Assembly (NCBI GenBank): GCA_017479885.1
Contig: JAFVBR010000001.1
Location: forward strand, 1 to 64,000
Direction: 5' to 3'
Source: Paludibacteraceae bacterium
GTDB lineage: Bacteria > Bacteroidota > Bacteroidia > Bacteroidales > Paludibacteraceae
Length of the DNA stretch: 64,000 nucleotides
Position 1 is the stretch's first letter. Every line of letters starts with the position of its first letter. Below, one piece after another: positions 15,670 to 25,056 of this stretch. The position numbers were made by a program, and so were the translations under genes. The notes under the pieces were generated by a model, which was not told the DNA's origin, did not search any database, and worked only from the letters and a program-made list of their open reading frames with translations.

Positions 15670-17010
15670 ATGAATACTGAAACAGATACAAGAAGCAGAG
15701 CCATACTGGTGGGACTCATCACACCGGCACAGCCGGAGGAGAGAACAAAAGAATACCTCGATGAACTCGCCTTCCTTGCCGACACTGACGGCATCGTGCC
15801 CGTGAAACGCTTTGTACAGAGAATCGACCGCCCCGACACCAACACATACGTCGGTTCCGGCAAGATACAGGAGATAAAAGAGTATATAGACAAACAACAA
15901 AAAACATCCGAACAGTCAAACAGTCAGGCACTCGAACAACCTGACAATCCCCCAATCGACCTTGTCATCTTCGACGACGAACTCTCGCCACGCCAGCTCC
16001 GCAACATAGAAAAAGAACTTAATCAAGGGCTGGGAGGTAACGATGCGCATCCGGTTAGAATAATGGACCGCACCATTCTCATTCTTGAGATATTCCTTCT
16101 CCGTGCGCAGACCAGTTATGCCAAGACACAGGTAGAGATGGCGCACCTGCAGTATATGTTGCCGCGACTGACCCGAATGTGGACTCACCTCGACCGTCAG
16201 CGAGGCGGCGGCACCACCTCTCGCGGCATGGGTGAAACACAGATAGAAGCCGACAAACGTATAATCAACCAGCGCATTGCACTGCTACGTGAAGAACTGC
16301 GAAAGATTGACCGTCAGATGATGACGCAGCGTCAGAACCGGGGAAAGATGGTGCGTGTCGCACTTGTCGGCTACACCAACGTAGGCAAATCCACACTGAT
16401 GAACCTCCTGAGCAAATCCGATGTCTTTGCCGAGAACAAACTCTTCGCCACACTTGACACCACTGTCCGCAAGGTCACCATCGACAACCTTCCCTTCCTG
16501 CTCTCCGACACCGTTGGATTCATACGCAAACTGCCGCACAACCTGATAGAGTCGTTCAAGTCAACACTCGACGAAGTACGCGAAGCCGACCTGCTCGTAC
16601 ATGTGGTTGACATCTCCCACCCCAACTTCGAAGAGCAATACGAAGTGGTGGAGAAAACCATCGCCGAACTGACCAATCCGTCGAAAGAAGAGAGCCAAAA
16701 GACTAAAGCCGAATCACGTCATTCAATACCGGAGATTGTGGTATTCAACAAGACCGATGCCTTCACCTATACGAAGAAGGATGAAGACGACCTCACTCCT
16801 GTCAGGCGCGAGAACATACCTCTCGAGGAGTTGGAGAAGACGTGGATGGCACGTCTCGGAAGCACCGATGGACAGCCCGGCTGCATCTTCATCTCCGCCA
16901 AACAGAAAACAGGCATAGAGGAACTCAAGCAGGTGCTCTATGAAAAAATCAAGGAGATACACATCCAACGCTACCCTTACAACGACTTCCTGTTCCAAAA
17001 ATACGAATAA
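15670..17010 (+). CDS. hflX: GTPase HflX
   Basis: Ribosome-binding GTPase that splits stalled ribosomes under stress. The N-terminal HflX domain shows AILVGLITP, DTNTYVGSGKIQEIKE and a helical coiled coil with the signature RGGGTTSRGMGETQIEADKR. The G domain begins near residue 233 with VALVGYTNVGKSTLMN (G1), followed by LFATLDTT (G2), LSDTVGFIRKLPH (G3), VFNKTD (G4) and FISAKQ (G5). The ATG at 15670 gives 446 residues with the N-domain starting at once; an upstream open extension crosses the promoter. It heads the transcript that continues, after only 6 bp, into a caspase-like gene. Confidence 0.97.
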   Translation: MNTETDTRSRAILVGLITPAQPEERTKEYLDELAFLADTDGIVPVKRFVQRIDRPDTNTYVGSGKIQEIKEYIDKQQKTSEQSNSQALEQPDNPPIDLVIFDDELSPRQLRNIEKELNQGLGGNDAHPVRIMDRTILILEIFLLRAQTSYAKTQVEMAHLQYMLPRLTRMWTHLDRQRGGGTTSRGMGETQIEADKRIINQRIALLREELRKIDRQMMTQRQNRGKMVRVALVGYTNVGKSTLMNLLSKSDVFAENKLFATLDTTVRKVTIDNLPFLLSDTVGFIRKLPHNLIESFKSTLDEVREADLLVHVVDISHPNFEEQYEVVEKTIAELTNPSKEESQKTKAESRHSIPEIVVFNKTDAFTYTKKDEDDLTPVRRENIPLEELEKTWMARLGSTDGQPGCIFISAKQKTGIEELKQVLYEKIKEIHIQRYPYNDFLFQKYE

Positions 17011-17016
17011 AACATT

Positions 17017-19212
17017 ATGAAAAGAACATATTTTTTTATCATTGCCTGCATTACCATTCTAACGAATCTCAATGCACAAGAAGTCCAACCAGGTTATAGT
17101 CCGTCCGATGGTGGTCATGGTCTATATAATAACCGGACCAAAACGTGGATGGTAAGCCCGAAATACAGTGGTTCAGAAGTAATCGGGAACTATGACGGGG
17201 TATATTATTACGCACTAAAAGACCCTACTAATGGTTTATGGGGGATTATATCAAGCAAGAATTATCAACAATGGATTTATTCTCCACAGTTTACCAATAT
17301 TTATTTTGGTGGCGAGTATGGGCTATACTTTTTCCCTAAATCAGGAGGTATGTTTTGTGCATCTAAAAAGACTGACTGGGGATTGTTTGACACAGAGGAA
17401 AATATTATATTGCCTTTCAAATACAAAAGCATCTCGTGCCGTGACTATAATTGTAAAGTCATCGTCTATGACTGGGACGGCAAAAACTATTGCTACGAAT
17501 ATGCCGACTTGCGAAAAATAAAGAATCAACAAGCCGAAGCCAGACGGCAGCAGGAGGAATTAAAAAAGAAAGAAGATGAGGAGCGTCTCAAGAAACTTGC
17601 AGAGATGAAAGAAAAAAAACGCAAAGAAGAGGAACTCGCCTCATTCACCACTTATGCACAAAACTTTGTGCAGCCGAAGATAGCACAATGGCAGCAAAAA
17701 GGCGAGTTTGAGAAGACAGAAGCCTACCGCCAACGCGTGACAGGCGGCAATCGACAGCAAAAAATCGACAGTCTGACTACAGTTGCCGAACAGCAGTTTA
17801 TAAGTGAGCATGCCGCACTCAATCCGTTGCAACAACTCACAATAAACGGCAATTATGATGCCGACCATGAGGTCTATCGACTTGAGTCCCCAAAGTTTGG
17901 AATGTTGCTTGTGAATGTACCTATTGCCGATGCCCCTTCTTTCAAAAGCAATTTTACAAACATCGAATGCCGCAATGCCACTTATTTTATAGAAAACGAC
18001 AAGATAGCCTTGCGCAGCGTAATTTTCTACAATCCTGACACCAAAAAGAGTTATACCTACAGCAACCGCGCCGCTCTCAACTACACCACCTACAACATTG
18101 ATGCAGACGCACTTGGGTTGCAGGCCTTCACCATATCTTCAGGCAACAACCGCCAGACCGTTGCTGCTGCAGAAAAGCCGAAAGTGCACATATTGGAGCC
18201 TTCTGCCAACAGCCAATACAGTTCACCGGAACTGACTATACGCTGCAATATAGAAACAAGCGATGGCAGCACTCCTGCACTTTACGTTGAAATCAACGGA
18301 GGGGAGGCAATTATGCTCACTCCCAAACAGCAGATGCAAAAGAAAGGTGCGAAACCGATGGAGGGAAATGAATATACGCTCACTCTGCCCACCGACCGCG
18401 ACCGCGTGTGCAACCTCGCTTTCTATGCCATCGGCAACAATGACGTGCCATCTGAAGTGAAGAAACTGACGCTGAAATATGTCGGCGAGCAACCCAAACC
18501 CATGCTCCACCTGTATGCCGTAGGCGTGAGCGACTATGCCTCTGACGATTTGCAGAATCTTAAGTATGCCGCCAAGGATGCACAGCAGTTTGCAGATGTA
18601 GTGAAAACAGCAGCAGGTAATCTTTATCGCGGAGTAAAACCACAAGTGATAGTCAACAAGAGTGCCACCAAGCAGAACGTAGAGCAAAGTCTTGCCCAAC
18701 TCGCCAGAGATGTACGGCAAGACGATGTGATAATGCTCTTCTTCTCAGGGCATGGTGTAAGAGAAGGCGAAGACACCTATTTCATGACCACGGACGGTAT
18801 AGCTGCCGATCCGGCTCCCACAAGTATTGATTTCGGATACATAAAGAAACGTCTGAATGCCATGGTGCAGAAAGGCTGCAAAGTTGTACTCTTCATGGAT
18901 GCATGCCATTCCGGAGCAATGCAGACCAAGAGCGGTACACGCGACTTGAGCATGACCCTGCCCGGCATGATAGGATTCTACTCAAGTACACGCCTTGAAG
19001 AAAGCGCAGAAAGCGACAAACTCGGCAACGGCGCATTCACCCGTGCACTGCTTGACGGCATAAGCGGCAAAGCCGCCAACGGGAAAGGTGAGGTAACCAC
19101 CACTGCACTGCGCAACTATATAGAGGCAGAAGTAAGTAAAGTAAATGACAAGCAAACACCGCTCACACAAAATGAGTTGGGAGAAGTTGTATTGTTCAAA
19201 ATCAAAAAATAA
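17017..19212 (+). CDS. Exported caspase-like protease with WG repeats and coiled coil
   Basis: A signal peptide (MKRTYFFIIACITILTNLNAQ) puts the protein outside the cytoplasm. About residues 25-150 contain degenerate WG repeats (GLWGIIS, DWGLFDTEENIILPFKYKSI). A highly charged coiled coil spans about 168-210, a mixed region 210-385 contains KIAQWQQKGEFEKTEAYRQR, an Ig-like part lies near 390-490, and a C14 caspase domain runs from about 495. The catalytic dyad is intact: His579 in FFSGHG and Cys630 in FMDACHSG. The first 500 bases look clearly more AT-rich than neighbouring genes. It is followed at 6 bp by a CHASE2 gene and then by a FecR/DUF4384-like gene, all predicted to face the periplasm. 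Substrate and trigger are unknown. Confidence 0.9.
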   Translation: MKRTYFFIIACITILTNLNAQEVQPGYSPSDGGHGLYNNRTKTWMVSPKYSGSEVIGNYDGVYYYALKDPTNGLWGIISSKNYQQWIYSPQFTNIYFGGEYGLYFFPKSGGMFCASKKTDWGLFDTEENIILPFKYKSISCRDYNCKVIVYDWDGKNYCYEYADLRKIKNQQAEARRQQEELKKKEDEERLKKLAEMKEKKRKEEELASFTTYAQNFVQPKIAQWQQKGEFEKTEAYRQRVTGGNRQQKIDSLTTVAEQQFISEHAALNPLQQLTINGNYDADHEVYRLESPKFGMLLVNVPIADAPSFKSNFTNIECRNATYFIENDKIALRSVIFYNPDTKKSYTYSNRAALNYTTYNIDADALGLQAFTISSGNNRQTVAAAEKPKVHILEPSANSQYSSPELTIRCNIETSDGSTPALYVEINGGEAIMLTPKQQMQKKGAKPMEGNEYTLTLPTDRDRVCNLAFYAIGNNDVPSEVKKLTLKYVGEQPKPMLHLYAVGVSDYASDDLQNLKYAAKDAQQFADVVKTAAGNLYRGVKPQVIVNKSATKQNVEQSLAQLARDVRQDDVIMLFFSGHGVREGEDTYFMTTDGIAADPAPTSIDFGYIKKRLNAMVQKGCKVVLFMDACHSGAMQTKSGTRDLSMTLPGMIGFYSSTRLEESAESDKLGNGAFTRALLDGISGKAANGKGEVTTTALRNYIEAEVSKVNDKQTPLTQNELGEVVLFKIKK

Positions 19213-19218
19213 CAGATT

Positions 19219-20430
19219 ATGAAAGCAGCGAGCGGAAAACATCAGCAGTGGACACGAATAGCGGTGAGAACAATAGTGACAGTGGCGGCAGCTGTCGGAT
19301 TGTGGTTATTGCTCAAATTTCTCCTACCACTCAACCTGCATCTGTTCGACCCTTTCAATGAAGCACTTGACAACTATCAACTTACCGACCTGTATTTCAA
19401 CATTCATCGCACTTTCACAAAGACAGACATTCAGGACGCTGCTGCAACCGACATTGTGACCATTGATATTGCCGACCTGCGCACACGCTCCGAGGTGGCA
19501 GAGTTGCTGCAACGTGTGGCGGATGCAGAACCAAAGATTGTCGCCCTTGATGTCATCTTCGGTGATGCAACAGCTGTTACCTCAACCGAAAACGACAGTC
19601 TTGTCTCTGCCCTTTGCAGGTTGCCTAATCTTGTTGCAGCAACCAACATGGTGCCCGGGACTGACACTACTTTCTTTGTAGAACGCTCGTTCTTTGCAGA
19701 GGCTGAATGGGTAACCGAAGCCTCTTCCAACTTGCAGTATGGTGTGGTCAGATATTTTTCTCCGCTGCTTGTGTTCGGCACAGACACACTCACATCCTTT
19801 GCAAAACAGATTGCCGACATGGCAGGCATCAGCATGCCTGCTACCACAGACTACCAACTCATTGACTATACGCTTGCCGAAGGTATTTGTCTCAATGCCA
19901 CTGAACAGTGGGATGCCGGATACTTGAAAGAAAAGATTGTGCTCATTGGCGACCGCCGCGACCTGCGCGACCGGTTCACTATACCGGTAACACTGCATGG
20001 AGAAACAAGCATCCCGGGTATTGACATCCACAGGCAGATACTTGCCACAGCTTCTTCCGGTCATCTCTTCCACAAAACACCACGCTGGATAGAGGTTATG
20101 ACGATAATACTGATAATGCTCATTACCGCACTGATTTGCAATATTATCAGAGTGTTCGGAATACGAAGCAATCATTTGTCAGACACTGCTATCGACTGGC
20201 TCATCTTCATTATGCAACTGTGTTTTATCTTGCCCACATTGATTGTTGCTTATGCCCTCATGTGGGGATGCCACATGCTGTTTGGAGTGGAAGAACTGCT
20301 TGTATTCTTCGGGTTGTATGAGTTTATTGACAAACTGCTATACAATATATACAAATGGATAACGGGTCATCTCTCGCTTCGCCGTGAATTAAATACTGAA
20401 ACCATAGACACAACCAACAACAATGAATAA
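19219..20430 (+). CDS. CHASE2-domain membrane protein without an effector domain
   Basis: One N-terminal TM helix (IVTVAAAVGLWLLLKFLLP) precedes an extracytoplasmic CHASE2 sensor at about 35-285, with IVTIDIADLRTRSEVAELL, AEPKIVALDVIFGD, KEKIVLIGDRRDLRDRF and SIPGIDIHRQILATA all typical of the domain. Three TM helices follow near 295-375, then a short cytoplasmic tail. CHASE2 is normally fused to a kinase, cyclase or other output; here there is none, so signalling must pass through a partner or the module is structural. It lies 6 bp after the caspase gene and overlaps the next gene by 8 bp, implying tight co-expression. Confidence 0.88.
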   Translation: MKAASGKHQQWTRIAVRTIVTVAAAVGLWLLLKFLLPLNLHLFDPFNEALDNYQLTDLYFNIHRTFTKTDIQDAAATDIVTIDIADLRTRSEVAELLQRVADAEPKIVALDVIFGDATAVTSTENDSLVSALCRLPNLVAATNMVPGTDTTFFVERSFFAEAEWVTEASSNLQYGVVRYFSPLLVFGTDTLTSFAKQIADMAGISMPATTDYQLIDYTLAEGICLNATEQWDAGYLKEKIVLIGDRRDLRDRFTIPVTLHGETSIPGIDIHRQILATASSGHLFHKTPRWIEVMTIILIMLITALICNIIRVFGIRSNHLSDTAIDWLIFIMQLCFILPTLIVAYALMWGCHMLFGVEELLVFFGLYEFIDKLLYNIYKWITGHLSLRRELNTETIDTTNNNE

Positions 20431-21286
20431 TAACAGGCTTTTTCTTATTCTGCTATTTGCCGCATTTTCGCTCAATATTGATGCAGACATCTACGTCTAT
20501 CAGCTCGTAGGTGAGAGTTTTCTTGTGAAAGACAAAGAGGAAACAATCCTCTATAAGACTCAGCAATTACAGCCGACTGACCTTGTGCGCACAGCAGAGT
20601 ATGCAAGTCTTACACTACTTGACGACAAACGGAAGAAACTTTTCACCGTGCAGACCACAGAACCCATGAAAGTGGAGGACATCATCAGCCGTCCCGAGCG
20701 CACTGTCTCACTGTTGGAAGAAGCCTTCTACGGCATCTTTCAGTCAATGCGAAAGGATAATCAGAAGAGTGTGGCACACTATCAGCAGCAGGCTGGCGTT
20801 ACCTATCGTGGCGACAATGAAGACATGGCTGTAGCTATGGCACTGACAGCAAAAAGCAGTACTCTCACAGCACTCTCCAATCAACAAACCGACTACCCCG
20901 TTCTTCTACGCCTGTTGGACTTGCAGACCCTGCAGCCGGTCAGCACAGCATCTGTAGGCATGCACTTGATTGCTGAAGTTGAGAACCGCAGCAATACTGT
21001 TCTGTATGTCAATCTGATTGACATTGATACTGAAGGCAACACCTCTATTCTCTTTCCTATGGACGAACAGAGCAGCATGCTACACCTGATTGTCCCGGCT
21101 TACAGCGTTATACGTTTTACCGACTATCCGTTTACTATCTACGGACCTACTGGTACCGACCGTTTCGTGCTTGTGGCTTTCAATAAACCATACAATCTGA
21201 AGCATGCTCTTGAACTTATGCCTTTACAAGGCAATAATACAGAAAAAATAGGATTCTATACAACCCCACTGCAAATCATGCCATAG
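20423..21286 (+). CDS. Exported FecR-like/DUF4384-like protein of the caspase cassette
   Basis: The 287-residue product starts with a signal peptide (LFLILLFAAFSLNIDA). The first 110 residues resemble a FecR-like small beta domain (VYQLVGESFLVKDKEE, DLVRTAEYASLTLLDD). The C-terminal half is DUF4384-like: LIAEVENRSNTVLYVNLIDI, then ISILFP-type and PAYSVIRF-type strands, and FTIYGPTGTDRFVLVAF, the usual envelope-protein ending P.G.D. In other bacteria DUF4384, FecR and caspase domains are often found fused or adjacent. The start codon overlaps the end of the CHASE2 gene and psuK begins 2 bp after the stop. Function is unknown; binding of envelope or caspase partners is inferred only from context. 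Confidence 0.7.
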   Translation: MNNNRLFLILLFAAFSLNIDADIYVYQLVGESFLVKDKEETILYKTQQLQPTDLVRTAEYASLTLLDDKRKKLFTVQTTEPMKVEDIISRPERTVSLLEEAFYGIFQSMRKDNQKSVAHYQQQAGVTYRGDNEDMAVAMALTAKSSTLTALSNQQTDYPVLLRLLDLQTLQPVSTASVGMHLIAEVENRSNTVLYVNLIDIDTEGNTSILFPMDEQSSMLHLIVPAYSVIRFTDYPFTIYGPTGTDRFVLVAFNKPYNLKHALELMPLQGNNTEKIGFYTTPLQIMP

Positions 21287-21288
21287 CC

Positions 21289-22185
21289 ATGAATGGACTC
21301 ATCACTGTCATCGGAGGTGCCAACTTCGACCTCTCGGCACAACTCACCAACAATTTCATAGCCAACGACTCCAACCCCGGACACATCACGCTCGGTCACG
21401 GAGGAGTAGCCAGAAACATTGCACACAACCTCTGTCTGCTTGGAGCAGAAGTGCGTTTCCTCAGTATATTCGGTAGCGACATCTTCGGTGGACTCATGTA
21501 TGACCAGTGCAAACGAATCGGAATGGACATGTCCCTCTCGGAACACCTGCAGGGAGAACGCACCGGCATCTACCTTTGCATCAACAACCATGCGGGAGAA
21601 ATGATAGCCGCCGTGGCTGACACTGATATTGTCAGACACCTGACCCCCGCTTTCCTTGAGAAACGGACAGGAGACCTGAATCAGTCGGACTTCATTGTGG
21701 CTGACAGCAACCTCAGTGAGGACAGCATACGTTTCCTCATGGACAACAGCACGGCACCCCTCCTGCTCGACGGAGTGAGCACCACCAAAGCACACCGCAT
21801 CGTCAATGCCCTCCGGAACAGCAAACTGCCGCATCTGCACACTCTCAAGCTCAATCAGAAAGAGGCACTTGCAGTCACAGACACCAACACCTACACCGAG
21901 GCTGCACAACGGCTCCTCGACATGGGAGTGGAGCACCTTTACATCACTCTCGGAGCAGACGGAGTATATTGCCGGCATGCCGGAGAAGAGTGGCTCTTCC
22001 CCGCTCTCCCCGGTGATATAGTGAACACCACGGGGGCAGGCGACGCTTTCCTTGCCGGAGTAGTCTTCGCACATCTCAAAGGTATTCCTTTCCCAAAGAC
22101 CGCACAATACGGACTCATGGCTGCAAGAGCTACACTCCTCTCCGAAAAAGCCGTCAACCCTGATATTGCCAACATCCTGCTGTGA
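21289..22185 (+). CDS. psuK: PfkB-family sugar kinase, probably pseudouridine kinase
   Basis: Cytosolic ribokinase-fold enzyme expected to phosphorylate pseudouridine to its 5'-phosphate. It shows the PfkB glycine-rich start (ITVIGGANFDL, GHGGVARNIAHNLCLLG) and the C-terminal signature NTTGAGDAFLAGVV with the catalytic Asp. The 298 residues and the immediate downstream partner, a clear PsuG glycosidase, point to PsuK; ribokinase or adenosine kinase specificity is less likely in this setting. It begins 2 bp after the DUF4384-like gene, so it appears to be in the same transcript as hflX and the caspase cassette. Confidence 0.85.
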   Translation: MNGLITVIGGANFDLSAQLTNNFIANDSNPGHITLGHGGVARNIAHNLCLLGAEVRFLSIFGSDIFGGLMYDQCKRIGMDMSLSEHLQGERTGIYLCINNHAGEMIAAVADTDIVRHLTPAFLEKRTGDLNQSDFIVADSNLSEDSIRFLMDNSTAPLLLDGVSTTKAHRIVNALRNSKLPHLHTLKLNQKEALAVTDTNTYTEAAQRLLDMGVEHLYITLGADGVYCRHAGEEWLFPALPGDIVNTTGAGDAFLAGVVFAHLKGIPFPKTAQYGLMAARATLLSEKAVNPDIANILL

Positions 22186-22187
22186 CC

Positions 22188-22231
22188 ACCGTAGTATCAC
22201 CGCAATATCACCGTAGTATCACCGTAGTATC
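22188..22231 (+). repeat. Four tandem copies of an 11-bp unit between psuK and psuG
   Basis: The unit ACCGTAGTATC occurs exactly at 22188, 22210 and 22221, with one variant (ACCGCAATATC) at 22199, without spacers. The period equals about one turn of B-DNA. It is too short and regular to be a CRISPR array. Confidence 0.9.
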
Positions 22232-22270
22232 AAAATAACCACATAAAACATCTTAAATCAGAATAAAATC

Positions 22271-23182
22271 ATGAATCATTATCTCTCTGTCTCCTCTGAA
22301 GTGCAGACCGCACTTCGTGAAGGGCGCCCTGTCGTTGCCCTCGAATCAACCATCATCAGTCATGGCATGCCCTACCCGCAAAACGTACAGACCGCACTAC
22401 AGGTAGAGCAGACCATCCGCGACAACGGAGCCGTGCCTGCAACTATCGCCATCATCAACGGCAAACTCAAAGCAGGTTGCACCAAAGACGAAATAGAGTA
22501 TCTTGGGAAAAAAGGTCAGGCTGTCACCAAAGCCTCCCGTCGCGACCTGCCGGTACTCATCGCACGAAAAGCAGATGGCGCAACCACAGTCACCACCACT
22601 ATGATCATTGCCAACATGGCTGGTATCAGGGTCTTCGCTACAGGAGGCATAGGAGGAGTACACCGAGGCGCCACTACAACTATGGATATTTCCGCTGACC
22701 TTGAAGAACTCGCACAAACGCAAGTTATGGTCATCTGCGCCGGAGCCAAGTCTATCCTTGACCTGCCACTAACCCTCGAGTATCTCGAAACAAAAGGAGT
22801 TCCGGTAATCGGATATGGCACCGATGAACTACCCGCTTTCTACACCCGCCACAGCGGACTCAACGTGGACTACCGAGCAGATTCTCCACAACAACTCGCC
22901 GACATCTTTAGAGCTAAAATCCAACTCGGACTCAAAGGAGGTATGCTCGTCACGAACCCTATACCCGAACAATTCTCCATGCCCGCCGACATCATCAACA
23001 ATGCTATCGAAAAAGCCTTGCAAGAGGCACAACAACTCGGCATTCACGGAAAACAAACCACACCCTTCCTGCTCGCTAAGGTTAAAGAACTCACCGGAGG
23101 AGACAGCCTCGAGGCGAACATTCAACTCGTCCTCAACAATGCCCGCCTTGCAGCCAAAACTGCCTATGAGTTGGCAAAATAG
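22271..23182 (+). CDS. psuG: Pseudouridine-5'-phosphate glycosidase
   Basis: Mn-dependent enzyme that reversibly cleaves pseudouridine 5'-phosphate to uracil and ribose 5-phosphate, completing salvage started by PsuK. Diagnostic blocks are VALESTIISHGMPYPQN near residue 23, ATIAIINGKLKAG, TTVTTTMIIANMAGIRVFAT, GGIGGVHRGATTTMDISADL and VICAGAKSILDLPLTLEYLE; the Lys in the last block corresponds to the conserved active-site region. The length of 303 is typical. It is separated from psuK by 85 bp carrying the 11-bp repeats. Confidence 0.96.
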   Translation: MNHYLSVSSEVQTALREGRPVVALESTIISHGMPYPQNVQTALQVEQTIRDNGAVPATIAIINGKLKAGCTKDEIEYLGKKGQAVTKASRRDLPVLIARKADGATTVTTTMIIANMAGIRVFATGGIGGVHRGATTTMDISADLEELAQTQVMVICAGAKSILDLPLTLEYLETKGVPVIGYGTDELPAFYTRHSGLNVDYRADSPQQLADIFRAKIQLGLKGGMLVTNPIPEQFSMPADIINNAIEKALQEAQQLGIHGKQTTPFLLAKVKELTGGDSLEANIQLVLNNARLAAKTAYELAK

Positions 23183-23213
23183 TTGCATATCTGAAAATAA
23201 AGCATTATCTTTG
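23183..23213 (+). promoter_or_regulatory. Promoter of the phosphohexomutase gene
   Basis: TTG at 23183-23185 and TATCTTTG at 23206-23213, 20 bp apart. The leader to the ATG at 23268 is about 50 nt. Confidence 0.7.
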
Positions 23214-23267
23214 CCACTTGAATATATAAAACCTGACACGATTATATCAATCTAAAAACTACATATC

Positions 23268-25055
23268 ATGAACGAAGAACTTCAAAAAGTAATGGCTGTA
23301 GCCGAGCAGTGGACTCGCGAGCCGTACGACGCTGAAACACGCGCACAAGTAAAAGCAATGATGGAAGCCGAGGACAAGACCGAACTCCTTGACGCTTTCT
23401 ATCGCACACTCGAATTCGGAACCGGTGGTCTCCGCGGCATTATGGGACCCGGCACCAACCGCATGAACAAGTACATCGTTGCACAAGCCACACAAGGCTA
23501 TGCCAACTACCTGCTGAAAGTACAGCGTGAAGGCGGTTTTGAGAACGTACAAAACGGGCGCGTGGCTGTTGTCGTAGGTCACGACTGCCGCAACAACGGA
23601 CGCCTCTTTGCAGAAACAGTTGCCAACATCTTCTCCGCCAACGGCATCAAGGTCTATCTCTTCGAGTCGCTCCGCCCCACTCCTGAGGTATCATTCGCTA
23701 TCCGTCACCTCAAGGCACAGGGCGGTGTCAACGTAACTGCATCGCACAATCCCAAGGAATACAACGGCTACAAGGCTTATTGGGAAGACGGTTCACAGGT
23801 GCTCCAGCCGCACGACCAGGGCATCATCGACGAGGTCAACAAAGTCACAATGGCTGACGTACGTTGGGAAGCCGACAAAGACCTCATCGAAATCATTGGT
23901 GGTGAGATGGACTACGACTACATGATGGCTGTAAAATCTGTCATGATTGACCAAGACAGCATCCTTCGCCAGAAAGACCTCAACATAGTCTATACCCCAA
24001 TGCACGGCGCAGGTCGCCAGATCGTACCTATGTGCCTACGTTCATGGGGGTTCCAGAACATACATGTAGTGCCCGAGCAGATGGTGATTGACGGCAACTT
24101 CCCCACTGTGGTAAGCCCCAATCCCGAAAACGCAGAAGCTATGACCATGGGCATGAACCTCGGTACCAAACTCGGTGCTGACCTCGTTATCGCTTCCGAC
24201 CCCGATGCAGACCGTATTGCCATCGTCTGCCGCAACGACAAGGGCGAGTGGGTTATTATCAACGGTAACCAGACCAACATCATGTACCATTACTACATCA
24301 TCAACAACATGAAGCGCCTCGGCAAGATGCGCCCCGACATGTATATCGTCAAGACCATCGTCACGTCCGAACTCATCCGCAAGATTGCTGACGCACAGGG
24401 TGTCACTCTGACCGACGAATACACAGGCTTCAAGTGGATTGCCAACCGCATCCGTATGTGGGAAGGCAAGCGCAAATACATCGGCGGCGGAGAAGAGTCG
24501 TTCGGCTTCCTGCCCTACGATGCTGTGCGCGACAAATGCTCGCCTTCCGCTATCTGCCTCATCTGCGAGATTGCCGCTTACGCAAAAGACAACGGCATGA
24601 CCCTCTACGACTATCTCCTCAAGATTTACGAGGACTACGGCTTCCAGCGCGAGACCACCATCAATGTGGTCCGCCCGGGAAAGACCGGTGCTGAGGAGAT
24701 TCAGGCTATGATGAAGAACTACCGCGAGAATCCTCCTATGGAGATTGCCGGCGAGAAAGTCATACGAATCAAGGACTTCAAAACACTCACCCAGACTTCA
24801 ATTGTCAATGGTCAATGTGTAAATGAAAAAATAGAGATGCCGCTCAACGCTACCTCTAACGTGCTGCAATACTTCACTGACGGCGGTCTCAAAGTCAGTG
24901 TTCGTCCTTCCGGCACAGAGCCAAAGATTAAGTTCTACTTCGAGATTCCTGTTCAGACCGAAACAGGCAAACCCTTCACCGGCAAGGACTACGTTGAGAA
25001 AACCGCACTCGCCGAAGCACGAGTACCCGAAATAAAGAAGTCTCTCGGATTATAA
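23268..25055 (+). CDS. Phosphoglucomutase/phosphomannomutase
   Basis: Cytosolic alpha-D-phosphohexomutase that interconverts hexose 1- and 6-phosphates for glycogen, LPS and capsule precursors. The phosphoserine loop is TASHNP with Ser159; the metal loop is ASDPDADRIAI; the sugar-binding loop is GGEESFGFLPYDA; and the phosphate-binding loop is SVRPSGTEPKIKFYFEI. At 595 residues it is of the PgcA-like long type. RadA starts 1 bp after its stop, so the two are co-transcribed. Substrate preference (glucose, mannose or both) cannot be resolved here. Confidence 0.95.
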   Translation: MNEELQKVMAVAEQWTREPYDAETRAQVKAMMEAEDKTELLDAFYRTLEFGTGGLRGIMGPGTNRMNKYIVAQATQGYANYLLKVQREGGFENVQNGRVAVVVGHDCRNNGRLFAETVANIFSANGIKVYLFESLRPTPEVSFAIRHLKAQGGVNVTASHNPKEYNGYKAYWEDGSQVLQPHDQGIIDEVNKVTMADVRWEADKDLIEIIGGEMDYDYMMAVKSVMIDQDSILRQKDLNIVYTPMHGAGRQIVPMCLRSWGFQNIHVVPEQMVIDGNFPTVVSPNPENAEAMTMGMNLGTKLGADLVIASDPDADRIAIVCRNDKGEWVIINGNQTNIMYHYYIINNMKRLGKMRPDMYIVKTIVTSELIRKIADAQGVTLTDEYTGFKWIANRIRMWEGKRKYIGGGEESFGFLPYDAVRDKCSPSAICLICEIAAYAKDNGMTLYDYLLKIYEDYGFQRETTINVVRPGKTGAEEIQAMMKNYRENPPMEIAGEKVIRIKDFKTLTQTSIVNGQCVNEKIEMPLNATSNVLQYFTDGGLKVSVRPSGTEPKIKFYFEIPVQTETGKPFTGKDYVEKTALAEARVPEIKKSLGL

Positions 25056-25056
25056 C

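Noticed and set aside
22188..22231. Tandem repeats as a CRISPR array
   Set aside because: Units are 11 bp with no unique spacers, no leader and no cas genes; the same applies to 37797-37873 and 44419-44468.
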